Shown here: piece after piece, positions 34,660 through 47,092 of the stretch | Numbering within the stretch: position 1 is the first letter of the stretch | Layout of the letters: each line of letters opens with the position of its first letter | Assembly (NCBI GenBank): GCA_030674185.1 | Contig: JAPXFY010000022.1 | Span: 928,722 to 992,721 of the forward strand | Length of the DNA stretch: 64,000 bases | Direction of reading: 5' to 3' | DNA from: Monoplex corrugatus | Lineage: Eukaryota; Mollusca; Gastropoda; Littorinimorpha; Ranellidae | Program-made: the position numbers and the translations under genes | The notes under the pieces: model-generated | Told to the model about the DNA's origin: nothing | Seen by the model: the letters and a program-made list of their open reading frames with translations, nothing else | The model's database searches: none

Positions 34660-35441
34660 CACTGTCACAGTTTCAATCTTTTTTTGTTTTTATTTTTGTT
34701 TTTTGATTTTTGTCCCTTGTTTTTGTTTTGACACAAGTCGCATGAGCGACAGTAAGTTTTAATGGCCTTTGTAACCCTGGCCAGGAAAATTTCTTGAGGA
34801 CACGTTGTAATATTCTCTTGACACCAGTGTCCAGCAAAAATAGCATCATGAGCCGTACGTAATACAGTATTCCTCAATGTTTGAAGGACTAACAATCTGT
34901 CATGACCAAGTATTGTCTTTCCAAACGTATCGGAAGAGAATGTCTGTCTCTATCTTGTAGTAAGGGGCAGTCTGACGTTGTTCAACATCGTCTAATGCTA
35001 AGTTGAACAGACTGTCCAGAGAAGTATCTTTTCTTTGTAATGTTGCTAGATCCTGAGGTTCTAAGTAGAGAACAGTCAAGTCTGGGACTGTCAGGGGTGA
35101 TTGTGGTTTATCATCTTTGTGGCCTTGTGCTCTGGTACTAACCAGACAGGGCACGAAAGAACCACCTGTACCACCATGTATATTCGATACACCTGGCAAG
35201 TTACCTAAGATCAGGTCACACACAGGGTCCTCTATCACACAGGCTGTTAGAAGACCTGAAAAATAGGGAGTGTTCACTGGCAATTTGACTAAGGGGAATT
35301 TCTCAGTTATTCCACCGAAAGTACGGCACTTCTGGACAGTGTCCAGGTACTGATCTGGAAGTACAAACGACATCCTGACCCCTACTGTTGTACAACCAGT
35401 GTCTCTAAGGACTGAAGCCTGAAACCTGTTAGATCTAATAG
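34660..35441 (-). mobile_element. Gmr1-like Ty3/gypsy element: protease and N-terminal integrase zinc domain
   Basis: Minus strand reads SVLRDTGCTTVGVRMS (aspartic protease DTG, about 35415), ACVIEDPVCDLILGNLPG, STRAQGHKDDKP, then a linker with LQRKDTSLDSLFNLA, a stop near 34900, and HDAIFAGHW followed by CRSCDLCQ (34840-34720), the integrase HHCC zinc domain. No RT lies between protease and integrase. The integrase core and RT that should follow are absent, so the element is truncated. Confidence 0.8.
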
Positions 35442-35445
35442 AACA

Positions 35446-37617
35446 TTAATAATAATAATAATAATGGCTTCTTATATAGCGCTTAATCAAAATAATTTCT
35501 CTAAGCGCTTTACAAAAACATACTGCATTCACCTCTCCTACACACACACCTCACAAACAACTACGAATACCACCACTACAGAAACCAACAAATCCTACGA
35601 GCACAACACTCACTCATCTCAAGCATTGCTACAAAACCAAATCACACAACGTTCAATTATACAACAAACACATACAATAGAAAACACACCCTGAAACAGT
35701 ATGTCAAAACAAGGCTTAGACGGCTATGACATAGGTGGTACCCCTACGCAGCATTGACTAGTTGTGAGAAAATAGATGGGTTTTAAGTTTAGACTTGAAA
35801 GAAGAGAAATAATCTGAATGTCTGAGAGAGTCTGGCAGTCTGTTCCACATCGATGGAGCTTGAAAAGAGAAAGACCTTTCACCAGTAATAGTTCTGAAGC
35901 GAGTCATTCGTAGAAGACGGTCGTCTGCAGAGGAGCGTAGTTGTCGAGAGGGAGTATAGATTTGAAGGAGATCCGAGAGATAAGAAGGTCCATTTTCAAA
36001 GAGAGAAGAGAAAGTGAGAGTTGAGATTTTGTACGAGATACGGTTTGAGACAGATAACCAGTGAAGAGAGTGAAGTAGTGGCGAAATGTGATCATATTTA
36101 CCTGCTCTACAGACTACCCGGGCTGCATGATTTTGGATTCGCTGTAATCTTTCTATCAGGTATTTCGGAAGGCCGGCCAAAAGTGAGTTGCAGTAATCTA
36201 TTCTAGATAAAACAAAGGCACAAATGAGAGTTTTTGTAGCATCTGTAGAGAGAAGGTGACGTACGGAACTGATTCTTCTTAGTTCTAAATAAGCAATCTT
36301 GCAAATATTTGAAACTTGTTTCTCAAAGGAGAGGGATTGGTCAAGAATGACCCCTAGACTGCGGACAGAGGTGGACACAGAAACAGTACAGTCATTGATA
36401 GTGACAGTTGAAGGTAGAGAAGGATGGTTAGGTTGTTTTGTCACGAACATGAGTTCCGTCTTGTCGTCATTTAGTTGTAGTTTGTTGGTAGTCATCCAGT
36501 CCTTTAGGTCTGCAATGCAGCCCTGCGCCCGAGAAATCAGTGAGTCAATTTTAGCAATGGGAGCCGACTGATGAAGCTGTGTATCATCAACAAAGCTCTC
36601 GTGCAACATGGCATGACCACCAATGACGTCAGACACAGGACCGGCATACAGCACAAAAAGGACTGGCCCCAGTACAGAACCCTGAGGCACACCGTACCTA
36701 AGAGGAGAACTGTCTGAGTATCTGTCCTGTACACACACTGTCTGAGTCCGTCCAGTCAAGTAAGAGATAATCCAGTCGAGGGCCGTGTCTTTGAAACCAA
36801 AGGAAGTTTGAAGCCGTGAGAACAAAATATTATGATCGATCGTGTCAAATGCTGCGGAAAGATCCAACAACGCTAACAAGGAAACGTTCCCATCATCAAG
36901 CCCACAGAGGTGGTCATTGACTACACGGAGGAGTGCTGTCTCACAGCTATGGCCTTGTCGGTAAGCAGACTGATGAGGATTCAAGAGGTGATTCTTTTCG
37001 AGGTGTTCTAGAATTTGTTCCAGAACAATCTTTTCCAATAATTTTGATAGAAATGACAAATTTGACACAGGCCGATAATTCTTTAGAACGTTTTTGTCTA
37101 GTGAAGGTTTCTTGATCAATGGACGTACCACTGCAGACTTGAAGATTTCAGGAACGTGACCAGAGGACAGAGAGGTATTGATAACATGAGTAATATGGGG
37201 TAGAACGTCATCGATACACTGGAAGAGCAAGTGAGTAGGAATGGCATCAAGTTCACATGATTTAGGGCTGCATCGCAAACAAAGTTTTTTGACATAGTCT
37301 TGGCTAACAGGGCTGAAAGAAGTCAAAGGAGGTCCACAGTAAACTTTGTCATTCAGGGAGTGTACAGGTGCAGTAGAATCTAGGTTTTCACGGATAGTAT
37401 CAATTTTGCCATTGAAAAACTAAGAATTTCTGAGGGAGCTCTTGAGCTTGGAAGATGGTGGGGAGGGTGGAGCAGCTGACTTTACCTAACAGACTATTTG
37501 TGACATTGAACAACTGCTTGGCCGTATTACAAGCCAATATCTTTGAAGAATAGAACAAAGTTTTTGCTTGATGAACAATATCAGTAACATGATTTCTAGC
37601 GGTTTGATATATTTCCC
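35446..37617 (-). mobile_element. CR1/L2-like LINE inserted in the gypsy element
   Basis: A single open frame of 522 codons (37326-35758) covers nearly the whole RT: PKSCELDAIPTHLLFQCIDD, NYRPVSNLSFLSKLLEKIVL, LLDLSAAFDTIDHNI, GVPQGSVLGPVLF, SFVDDTQLH (FVDD in place of YADD), DWMTTNKLQLNDDKTELMF, and the C-terminal HISPLLHSLHWL, SLKTHLF. Upstream (37327-37617) the frame continues with one break near 37420. The 3' end has gcgctatataagaagccatt and (ATT)n. 5' truncated: no endonuclease. Inactive if FVDD impairs catalysis, otherwise strikingly intact. Confidence 0.93.
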
Positions 37618-39074
37618 AGTTCTAAGTGAAGGCCTGACATAGTATCCTTAGGGGCTAACACATACGTAACTTCAGATTCAGTAATCTCAGTATCCACATT
37701 TGATGCTGACGATGAGTTCACATAAGGACACTGTTTTACAAAGTGGAACTTACATCCACAATGATTACACTTGGGGACACCTTGTGTGTTTTGTTGTTTT
37801 TGTCTACTGGTATGGGATTTACCTGTAGCAACGGGAGAAACGTGGGGTGGGGGCAAAGTTTTGTCTCTCACCAGGGTTAGGAGGTCTAAAATAAGACTGT
37901 CCTGAATATCCACTATAACCAAAATGGTTTGTCTGAGGGCCATACGTCCTCTGTTGAGGTGTTGCATTTCCAAAACGAGGAGATGGATTGCCAAAACGAG
38001 GTGATGGTTTTTGAAAATGAGGTGGTGGAGTGTTATAACTGCCGCAACCAAAGTTACGGACAAACTGCTTTTTTGGCGAATTTACAGAGATATTCGTGTC
38101 AAAGACAGAAAAGTCACCTTTTCGGGCAGTGTATTTTTCTGGATGAGCAACATGATATTGATCCGCGGCATGGCACATTTCTTCTGCAGTGCGAAATTCT
38201 CGTTCATGCAGAAAGACAGCGAGATCTTTACTGACACTTTGCAACAGTTGTTCCTTCAAAAGGAGATCACGTAGACTGTCAAAATCTTTGTCAGTTTGTG
38301 ACAATTCAATCCATCGATCCAAATAATGGAAAGTTCTTATTAGGAATGATGGGAAAGATTCACATTTCTCAGGATGGACTGCACGGAATTTATCACGGAA
38401 ACCATCGGCGGTGCACTGAAATTTTTTTAAGAGTTCCTCTCTCAACTGATCCCATGTAAGTCCTTCTTTTGCCGCAAGGGTATGATAAAGTACTAGCGCA
38501 CTTCCCTTAAATAGCGACGCGACGTACAGAGTCCATTTTTCCCGAGGCCACCTGCAAGAAGTCGCATGACTTTCGAAACGAAAAAGAAACGAATCTATAT
38601 CATCCCTATGTTCGTTGAACAGAGGAAGTTTGGGGATATAAGAGGACTTGGGCTGAGAGCTACTGGAAGAAGTTTTAGAGGGCGAATCTTTGGCTTCTTT
38701 TTGGAATTTTAGCCTCTCTAACTCTACCTCTGCCTCCAATTCCAGTTGACGCAACTTAAAGCTGCGTTCTTTCATTTCTTTTTCACGTTCTCTTTGTTTT
38801 TCACTTTCCTCTCTCTCTCTGTCTTTCTATTTCTTTCATTTCTTTTTCATGTTCTCTTTGTTTTTCATTTTGTTTTTCCTCATGTTCTCTTTGTTTTTCA
38901 CTTTGTCTTTCCTCATGTTCTCTTTGTTTTTCATTTTCTTCTTTCATTTCTTTTTCATGTTCTCTGTTTCTGGTGCTTATCATGCTCAACACATTGCTGT
39001 ATATAATTATTGACTTGTTCCCCAGAAAGTTGCAAGTGCTGAGCTAGTTCAAAATATTTATCAAAACTATCCAT
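37618..39074 (-). mobile_element. gag of the Gmr1-like Ty3/gypsy element
   Basis: Starts at 39074 (MDSFDKYFELAQHLQLSGEQ), passes a Glu/Lys/Gln/Arg-rich coiled coil (EKQREHEE repeats), then the capsid with KLPLFNEHRDDIDSFLFRFE, a SCAN-like segment (LLLKEQLLQSVSKDLAVFLH, EMCHAADQYHVAHPE), a PRFGN-repeat proline/asparagine stretch and a CCHC knuckle CNHCGCKFHFVKQC. Frameshifts near 38990 and 37840 break it. The reading ends abruptly at 37618, where the LINE begins, and resumes in the protease at 35441. Confidence 0.88.
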
Positions 39075-39429
39075 TTTTACAATCTGGGGGAAACAAGATT
39101 GTCAAAAAGAAAAAAAATGTCAAAGAAAAGAAAAGTAAGCAACACACAAACAAACACACGAATTTCAAGCTTATTTACGACAAAAGACAAAGCGCCATGA
39201 ATGAAGCAATCAACAGCTTGTAACAACCACTATTTTGAAAGAGAAATCAGCATTCAATCAAATAACTGCATAAAATTATACAAATGAAACACTTGTCAGA
39301 GGGGGTACAAATCAAAATTTAACCTCTTTTCCTGTGAGGGGGTACACATCCCAATCTTTCACCAGCGTACACAAACCAAAATCTAAACAATTTCTTATTT
39401 TAGGGGGTTAAATCAAAATTTAGCCTATC

Positions 39430-39447
39430 CTTAAGTCAGGGTCACCA
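39430..39447 (-). promoter_or_regulatory. putative primer binding site
   Basis: One base inside the LTR end, the minus strand reads TGGTGACCCTGACTTAAG, in the position and with the TGG start of a retroelement primer binding site. The tRNA was not identified. Confidence 0.5.
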
Positions 39448-39448
39448 C

Positions 39449-40339
39449 TGTCATGCTTTTGTACACATGTTCACGCACTCAACACATGCAAAAAGCACTT
39501 GTCCGTCACGCAACCGCACACTCTCCTTTCAACCAATGGCACTAAACAGATCACAATGATGATTTATACTTTTTTTTTTCTAACAGCTTTCAAACAACAC
39601 ACATACAACATTCACATTCAACATTCATATTCACGCACCTTCATATTAACTCTTTCTCTCCTCCTTCTTTGTCTCCTCCCCCTTCTTCTTCTCCCCCTTC
39701 TTCTTCTCCTTCCTCGTCTCCTGCTCCTCTTTCTTTTCCTTCTCCTTCTTCCTCATCTCCTTCTTTCTCATCTCCTTCGTCTCCTTCTTCGTCTCCTTCT
39801 TCTTCATCTCCTCCTCCTCCTTCTCCTTCCTCCTCCTCTCCTTCTTCTCCTTATCCTTCTTTTTCACCTTCTTTTTTCTTTTTCTTTTTTTTTTCTTCTT
39901 CTTTTTCTCCTTCTAATTCATGTTCTTTCTCTTCTTCTCCTTCTTTTTCACATTCTTCTTATCATTCCTCTTCTCCTTCTTCTTCTCCTTTTTCTACTCC
40001 TTTCTTTCTTCTTTTTCTTTTCTACTTTTTAAATTTTTTTTTATTTTCTTCGCCTTCTTCTCGTTCTTTTTGTTTCTTTTTCTTTTTCTTTTCGTTCTCC
40101 TTTTTCGTTTCTTCCTCTTGTTGTTGTTGTTGTTGTTGTTGAGCTCCAACCTTTCTCTCAGACTGTTTTAGCGAAGTGTCTACAGTAAACCCATTCCACC
40201 CAGCTTGGGGGTGTTTTCCAAAAACTACATCCACATGCACACAAAATTCCCTTTCGCATGCAACATAAAAAACTCATGCATACATTCCCCATGCACACGA
40301 TACAAAAAGCATGTGCATTAGTACCCTGTGCACATGACA
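39449..40339 (-). mobile_element. 5' LTR of the Gmr1-like element
   Basis: On the minus strand it begins TGTCATGTGCACAGGG at 40339 and ends GCATGACA at 39449. It shares both flanks with the solo LTR at 31073-32206 but has a shorter polypurine/polypyrimidine core (39655-40140) ending in (GTT)n on the plus strand. No 3' LTR in the same orientation is seen to the left, consistent with a truncated element. Confidence 0.82.
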
Positions 40340-40498
40340 ATATTGAATCAGATTACGCTCAGCGTGTGACCTTTGACCCAAGTTGTCATTCTGTCTCTGT
40401 CTCTCTCTGTGTCTCCTCTGTCTCTGTCTCTTTGTCTCTCTCACACACACGTCGTCTAAACGCACATATGTGAATAGACTTTAAAAGAAATAATGACC

Positions 40499-40522
40499 TC
40501 ACACACACTACGCGCACACTCA

Positions 40523-40555
<33 letters not shown>
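40499..40555. repeat. (CA)n tract
   Basis: Interrupted CA repeats, about 55 bp. The following 40560-40930 stretch shows no recognised gene. Confidence 0.85.
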
Positions 40556-40557
<2 letters not shown>

Positions 40558-40939
40558 GATGCTGCACTAGGTGTACATGAAACGGTTGAATTCTTTGGAA
40601 CCCCTCCACCTGGGCCATTGACTTCTTTGAGAAGTTCGTCCGTCCAGTAATGCCGTGTTAACATCACCCACCCCTCAAGTTGTTTAGACCCCCCCTCCCC
40701 ACCTGAGGTGTACCGGGATGTGGCATTTGGAGCCATCCATGACGTATTTAGGTAATAGGTCAGGACCAGTGTTTCCATTTTGCAAGCAGGATGCAGCTGC
40801 CACAGAACAAAGATAACACCCCCATCCACAGCCCACTACACTAATTTTACTAAGATTTGTAAATATGTCCAGGAGATCCTTAAATGTGTTTAACATTAAC
40901 GTTCTATATAGTCCGAAGACAAAAGAAGTGAAAGTAGAG

Positions 40940-41475
40940 TACTTCTATACCCTTTGCTTTGCTCCCAACTACGAAGGGAAGCAAATCCAAACTAACAGGA
41001 AGTGAACCCATATGGCAACGCTCTGATTAAAGACAGAAGCGGTTTCGGGATACCATCGACCTGTCAGAAATTTACTCAAATTATATACCACATACCCTTC
41101 ATCCTGTACAGCGGCCCCGCTGTGTGGTAAGTAACACAGAAACCCTTTGAGCAGCGATAGCGTTTGATCGGTAGCGACTCATTGGTTTGGCAAATAACGA
41201 TATAGAAACGTGCACGCGTGGTTATTCACTGTTGTGTGCGTGTGTAAACTGAAGCGCACTGCCGCAGCCTTTTGATTGTGCTAGGCTACTGCACTTCCCG
41301 AAGTGTAAGTCAGCTGTTAGTTGTGGCGTCACGCCAACAGCTCTAGGGCTATAGTATATAGGCCGTAGTATATATATAGGTCGGCCTTTGGCACATCGCA
41401 AGAAAAACACTATTGATGGTCAGATTCCTCAGCGGTTCAACAAAACTGTTCGGATAAAATTTTGGTAGTGGTAAG
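40940..41475 (+). promoter_or_regulatory. possible promoter and first exon for the plus-strand gene at 49094
   Basis: Repeat-free stretch with more CG dinucleotides than its surroundings, a CAAT-like ttggtttggcaaat near 41181 and a good donor, gtggtaagatcg, near 41470. It could feed a 5'UTR spliced to the acceptor at 48900. Inference only. Confidence 0.2.
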
Positions 41476-41687
41476 ATCGTTTGTAGTAATTTCACGGTTG
41501 TGTGTTTGACAATCCATAGGCCTATCCTATTCCTTGATCACCAGTTCCTCCCATGGCAAGGCAGATACTAGATCAGTAAATAATGAGTAGATCTACTTAT
41601 CTAGACCTAGTGCTGGTACACGTTCAGTCAGCTGTCAGTTCCTGTTTAGCTGTTGTGTCAGTTATGTTTTTCAGTTCCTTTTTCTCT

Positions 41688-42115
41688 TTGTTGTACGGGT
41701 GTGAAGCATGGACAGTCAACAAGCAAAGTCAGATGAACAAGATTGAGGCATCTGAAATGTGGTTTCTAAAAAGTATGTTCAAAGGTCCATGGACTGTAAA
41801 GAAAACAAGATGGTGTTTGAAAGAGGCAAACACAAAAAGAACATCAGTGAAGAAAAATAGGAAAAGACGAACAACATTTATAGGATACTTTATGAGGCAA
41901 AAGAAATTTGGATACCTTGTCACAACAGAAAAGCTGGAGGGAAAAAAGAATCCCAGATAGACCTAGGGAGAAAATATTAGTTTTGAAAGTGAATGAGGAC
42001 AAAGGGTAGGACTAGGAATATATACACTTGAAGCAACAAAAGATGGATTCATTTCGAAGGCCATGATTGCCAACGCCATGTGGCATAGCAGTATTAGCAC
42101 ATGATGATGATGATG
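41688..42115 (+). mobile_element. LINE 3' fragment
   Basis: Reads LYGCEAWTVNKQSQMNKIEA, SEMWFLKSMF, RRTTFIGYFMRQ, LVTTEKLEGKKNPR, stop, then EATKDGFISKAMIANAMWH and a (GAT)n tail at 42101-42117. The same family, with internal expansion, is at 56366-58310. Several frame breaks. Confidence 0.8.
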
Positions 42116-42894
42116 ATTGTTTTCTCTGTTCTATCAGCTAGGCCTATTCAAGCATATGCATGCACATTCATGTGGAGCAGTATTACTTACTGCTGTATTA
42201 AGCATTGTAAAGTGTTATCCAATGTAACAAAAACAGTTTTTTAGTTTCATATTCATTTTGCTCAAGGTAGCAATAGCATTCAGCACTCAGTTGATATCAT
42301 CAAAAATTCATAATCATGTATAACACCATGTTATGGGAATGGAAACTTGATGTGGCAGATTATATAAGCCTACAGTGGATAACTCTCCAATGTCTGTGGG
42401 ATATTTTACATTGGGGCTGGACAGCAGGAGGTCCTCAAAGGAAAAGCTCCCCTCAGGCAAGTGCTTCGGCCATAATTGCAATTCACTCAAAGGAGGTTGG
42501 GCCACATCTAGGTCATGACTGTACATTGGTATATTATTGTTATTCACTTACTGAATCTGTTATGTGACTCCCATTTCAGTTCAACTTGATACATAAGAAT
42601 TCATGAGTGACTTGATAAACAGAACTCATTTAATCTTCTAGTACCCTGGCCCATGGTTCATAAGCAGTCAGTTGATGGTGCTGTAACTGCTTCTTCTCTA
42701 AGATGCTTCCAATCTATTGTGTTTAGGGAAAATGAATTTTTGTATTGATCATTGTTTCTTCAAGATGCTTCCAATCTATTGTGTTTAGGGAAAATTAATT
42801 TTTGTATTGATCATTGTGACTGTAGTGCTAGAAATATTCTGCTGTTGTGAAGGGGTGGGGTGGGGGTGGAGGGTGAATCCCCAAAGCATGGCCC

Positions 42895-43940
42895 TTTAGC
42901 ACTGTTGTGAATTCAAAGTATTGTAATGAAGTTTTCTGTTGTTGTACTGGTGAGTGGCCTTGTACAGTTTGGTAATGAAGTTTTCTGTTATTGTACTAGT
43001 ACTGTTGAATGGCCTTGTACATTTTGGTAACATTTGAAGTTTTGTGTTATTCACTTATTGTACTGGTGAATGGCCCTGTACAGTTTGGTAATGAAGTTTT
43101 CTGTCATACTGGTGAATAGCCCTGTACAGTTTGGTAATGAAGTTTTCTGTCATACTGGTGAATGGCCCTGTACAGTTTGGTAATGAAGTTTTCTGTCATA
43201 CTGGTGAATGGCCCTGTACAGTTTGGTAATGAAGTTTTCTGTCATACTGGTGAATGGCCCTGTACAGTTTGGTAATGAAGTTTTCTGTCATACTGGTGAA
43301 TGGCCCTGTACAGTTTGGTAATGAAGTTTTCTGTCATACTGGTGAATGGCCCTGTACAGTTTGGTAATGAAGTTTTCTGTCATACTGGTGAATGGCCCTG
43401 TACAGTTTGGTAATTAAGTTTTCTGTCATACTGGTGAATGGCCCTGTACAGTTTGGTAATGAAGTTTTCTGTCATACTGGTGAATGGTCCTGTACAGTTT
43501 GGTAATGAAGTTTTCTGTCATACTGGTGAATGGCCTTGTACAGTTTGGTAATGAAGTTTTCTGTTGTTGTACTGGTGAATGGCCCTGTACAGTTTGGTAA
43601 TTAAGTTTTCTGTCATACTGGTGAATGGCCTTGTTCAGTTTGGTAATGAAGTTTTCTGTTGTTGTACTGGTGAATGGCCCTGTACAGTTTGGTAATTAAG
43701 TTTTCTGTCATACTGATGAATGGCCTTGTACAGTTTGGTAATGAAGTTTTCGGTTGTTGTACTAGTACTGTTGAGTGGCTGTGTACACTTTGGTAATGAA
43801 GTTTTGAGTTGTTGTACTGGTGAATGGCCTTGTACACTTTGGTAATGAAGTTTTCTGTTGTTGTACTGGTGAATGGCCTTGTACAGTTTGGTAATGAAGT
43901 TTTCTGTTGTTGTACTAGTACTGGTGAATGGCCTTCATTG
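42895..43940. repeat. ~46-bp minisatellite
   Basis: About 22 copies of a unit around actggtgaatggccctgtac, agtttggtaatgaagttttc, tgtcat, with a longer gttgttgtact form at both ends. The preceding 42120-42890 has no gene, only a short direct duplication at 42700-42830 (aagatgcttccaatctattg). Confidence 0.95.
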
Positions 43941-44225
43941 TAACCATTTTTTCTTTTTTTAATCTGCGGGCATAAAAAGAGCATGGCAGTTGGTACTAGC
44001 CACACAGCACCTGAGTCTCCAGGATGACTATATCATTCGTGACAATATATTGTTATGTAGGCTTTATAAAAACTAACTTATCCGTCACATGGCATCAGTG
44101 ATGTTGGTGCTTATTTGGGATTTATTCTATGGGCAGAGATGCTATCTTCAGAAAGTGATAATGAAACTAGTTATTTACAAATATATAAACCAAACCGTAA
44201 CACTTTCCTTAATCCTTGTCATCTG

Positions 44226-45078
44226 ACCTGCTCACTGCTGTGTGGTTTACATGTAAGGGACAGTGTTATTTCAGTCATTGCTCACTGCTGTGTTGTTTAC
44301 ATGTAAGGGACAGTGTTATTTCAGTCATTGCTCACTGCTGTGTTGTTTACATGTAAGGGACAGTGTTATTTCATTATTTCTCACTGCTGTGTTGTTTACA
44401 TGTAAGGGACAGTGTTATTTCATTATTTCTCACTGCTGTGTTGTTTACATGTAAGGGACAGTGTTATTTCATTATTTCTCACTGCTGTGTTGTTTACATG
44501 TAAGGGACGGTGTTATTTCATTCATTTCTCACTGCTGTGTTGTTTACATGTAAGGGACAGTGTTATTTCATTATTTCTCACTGCTGTGTTGTTTACATGT
44601 AAGGGACGGTGTTATTTCAGTCATTTCTCACTGCTGTGTTGTTTACATGTAAGGGACAGTGTTATTTCATTCATTTCTCACTGCTGTGTTGTTTACAAGT
44701 AAGGGACAGTGTTATTTCATTCATTTCTCACTGCTGTGTTGTTTACATGTAAGGGACAGTGTTATTTCATTATTTCTCACTGCTGTGTTGTTTACATGTA
44801 AGGGACGGTGTTATTTCAGTCATTTCTCACTGCTGTGTTGTTTACATGTAAGGGACGGTGTTATTTCATTATTTCTCACTGCTGTGTTGTTTACATGTAA
44901 GGGACGGTGTTATTTCATTCATTGCTCACTGCTGTGTTGTTTACATGTAAGGGACAGTGTTATTTCATTATTTCTCACTGCTGTGTTGTTTACATGTAAG
45001 GGACGGTGTTATTTCATTCATTGCTCACTGCTGTGTTGTTTACATGTAAGGGACAGTGTTATTTCATTCATTTATGAT
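44226..45078. repeat. ~50-bp minisatellite
   Basis: About 17 copies of a unit around ctcactgctgtgttgtttac, atgtaagggacagtgttatt, with tcattatttc, tcattcatttc and tcagtcattg variants. Confidence 0.95.
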
Positions 45079-45995
45079 TTGGTTGAACCCTTTCATCACT
45101 TTTGACGATAAAAGTCGACCATAGCGACTCCAAATGACACACTGTTTGACAGCTGTAAGTAACTGGTGTCAGCCTGAATGATGCAACTTTCTGTGTTGTT
45201 TTATTCCACATCAGCCATGAGCAAGACTGATGGTGAACTCCTGAAATAAATGTCAGTATAGCATAGAGGCCTGCCAGTGTTCTGCTTGTGTAAGCAGTAT
45301 GCAGAATAATTTATCTAAGGCCTTCTCGTGTTCTGCTTGGATAAGCAGTATGCAGAATAATTTATCTGTCTGCAGCTTTCCAGTGTTCTGTTTGGGTAAA
45401 CAGTATGCTGAATAATTTAGCTGTGTGAGGTCAATGCACAGGACACAGTCTGGTGGAGAGTACCAAACCAGTCATTATAACCCCAGTGGTGCCAAATGTA
45501 TTGTCTTACTTGTGGTTACTGTTTTCCAGGAGAATTTTGGCTGAGTAGACTAATAATCAACCCAAAATCCTAGCATACAATTTATTGCATGATTTTTAAG
45601 TATAAGATTCATATTACCCTTTTTTTCTGAAAGAAAAATGAACATGTATCTAGACATCACTGGAAATGCTGTGAGATTATGTCTGCTTGGCTGTTCTACA
45701 CAGACAGTCACTGCATACATTATATATATGTGTATGTATGTATCTTGAGTTTGGCCATTCTACACAGTCATTCACTGCATATATCTCAAGTGTTGCCATT
45801 CTACACAGACAGTCACCGTGTAACTATCTGAGTTTGGTCATTGTACGTGGATGGTCACTGCATATCTTGATTCAGCCATTCTACTCAGACGGTCAGTGTA
45901 TAGAGTTTGGCCAATCTCAGATGGTCATTGCAAATATATTTGAGCTAGGACTAGGAGGTTCTACAGTTACTGCACCTGTGGAACTGTGAGCATCA
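45079..45995. other. intergenic stretch with small degenerate repeats
   Basis: Three ~60-bp degenerate copies at 45260-45420 (gtgttctgcttg, cagtatgcagaataatttat) and four at 45690-45930 (gccattctacacagacagtc). No gene is seen. Confidence 0.6.
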
Positions 45996-45997
45996 GT

Positions 45998-46530
45998 AGG
46001 CGACAGACAGCACATTAAACAAATAGAATGGTTCTACCAAAGATGCCTGCGCAGGATCTGCAACATCACATGCAAAGTAGAGTAACCAACCAAGCTTCTG
46101 AAGAAGTGTTGCTTGCCAAGTACAGAGTGTACATATCAGATGTCACCTTCATTGGACAGGAGATGTTGTCTCTAGGGAAGACAACCATATCGTAAAGTTG
46201 CTCACATATGGAGAACTGAATCAGTGTCACAGTGACCAGGGAAGACCACTAAAGTGATACAACTACAAGGATACTTTGAGGGCCAACCCCATCAGCTGTG
46301 GCATCAACACCACCAATGGGAATACATTGCTTGCTGCAGAATAAGATGGTGATAGCATTTGAACAGTGAAGAACAGCTGATATTCAGCAAAACAGGGACT
46401 GGTGGAAGCAGAATCCAAGACCGCAGGCCTCCTTCCCATGCGGTGCCCGTGGAAAAGCATGTGCCTCCAGGATCAGTGTTGTATCCTACATGAAGACCCC
46501 TACCAGGGGATTACAAGGACGATATATTCC
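45998..46530 (+). mobile_element. decayed LINE 3' fragment
   Basis: Broken frames give RCLRRICNITCKV, EVLLAKYRV, GEL..C.SDQGRP, KDTLRANPISCGINTTN and LLPMRCPWKSMCLQD-like pieces in the usual order of a LINE C-terminal domain. Many frameshifts and stops. Confidence 0.6.
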
Positions 46531-46726
46531 TAGTCATCCATTGGATTGAAGAGACAGTCCATCATAATATATCTGACATGCATGTGATATCTGTAATATT
46601 TAATTAGTTTTTCTTTCACCTATCCATGGAGTCATGTGTCTTTCAGTATGTCTACTCACACCAGCATGACCGGCTTGTCACCATAACATTACAGCAAAAT
46701 GACAAATGTCCTTCCTATAGGCTCCT

Positions 46727-46912
46727 TAGCCCTCTGGCTCCTGCACTCTGTCCGCCAGCATCCTGCATTGTCAACCATGCTAGCAAAGCAAAAACTTAAC
46801 CCTTTTATTCCCTGACCCTATCCTTCAGCTTCCAGGTTGAGGGACTTAAAGTTAAAGGGTCAAGTTTTTGCAGTTGGTATCCTCATAGGGTGCGGCTGTC
46901 AAAGGTTATAAA
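46727..46912. mobile_element. MITE-like element, aaccctttgactcctgca family
   Basis: Left arm (gctcctgcactctgtccgcc, agcaaagcaaaaacttaacc) and inverted right arm (gttaaagggtcaagtttttg, agggtgcggctgtcaaaggt). Confidence 0.65.
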
Positions 46913-46969
46913 TTGTGAAGCATGTGACCTCTTCCAAATAGTCAAATTGGGTTAGCAGTATACATAACA

Positions 46970-47092
46970 CACACACACACACTTACACTCTTATACACAC
47001 ACACTTACACTCTTACACACACTCACAGACAGACACACACACAGACAGACAGACACACACACACACACACACAGAGACACACACACAGTTCA
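46970..47092. repeat. interrupted (CA)n
   Basis: CA repeats with ctta and gaca interruptions over about 120 bp. Confidence 0.9.

Noticed and set aside
42316..42567. 83-codon plus-strand frame
   Set aside because: No similarity, no splice or promoter context, and composition like its non-coding surroundings.
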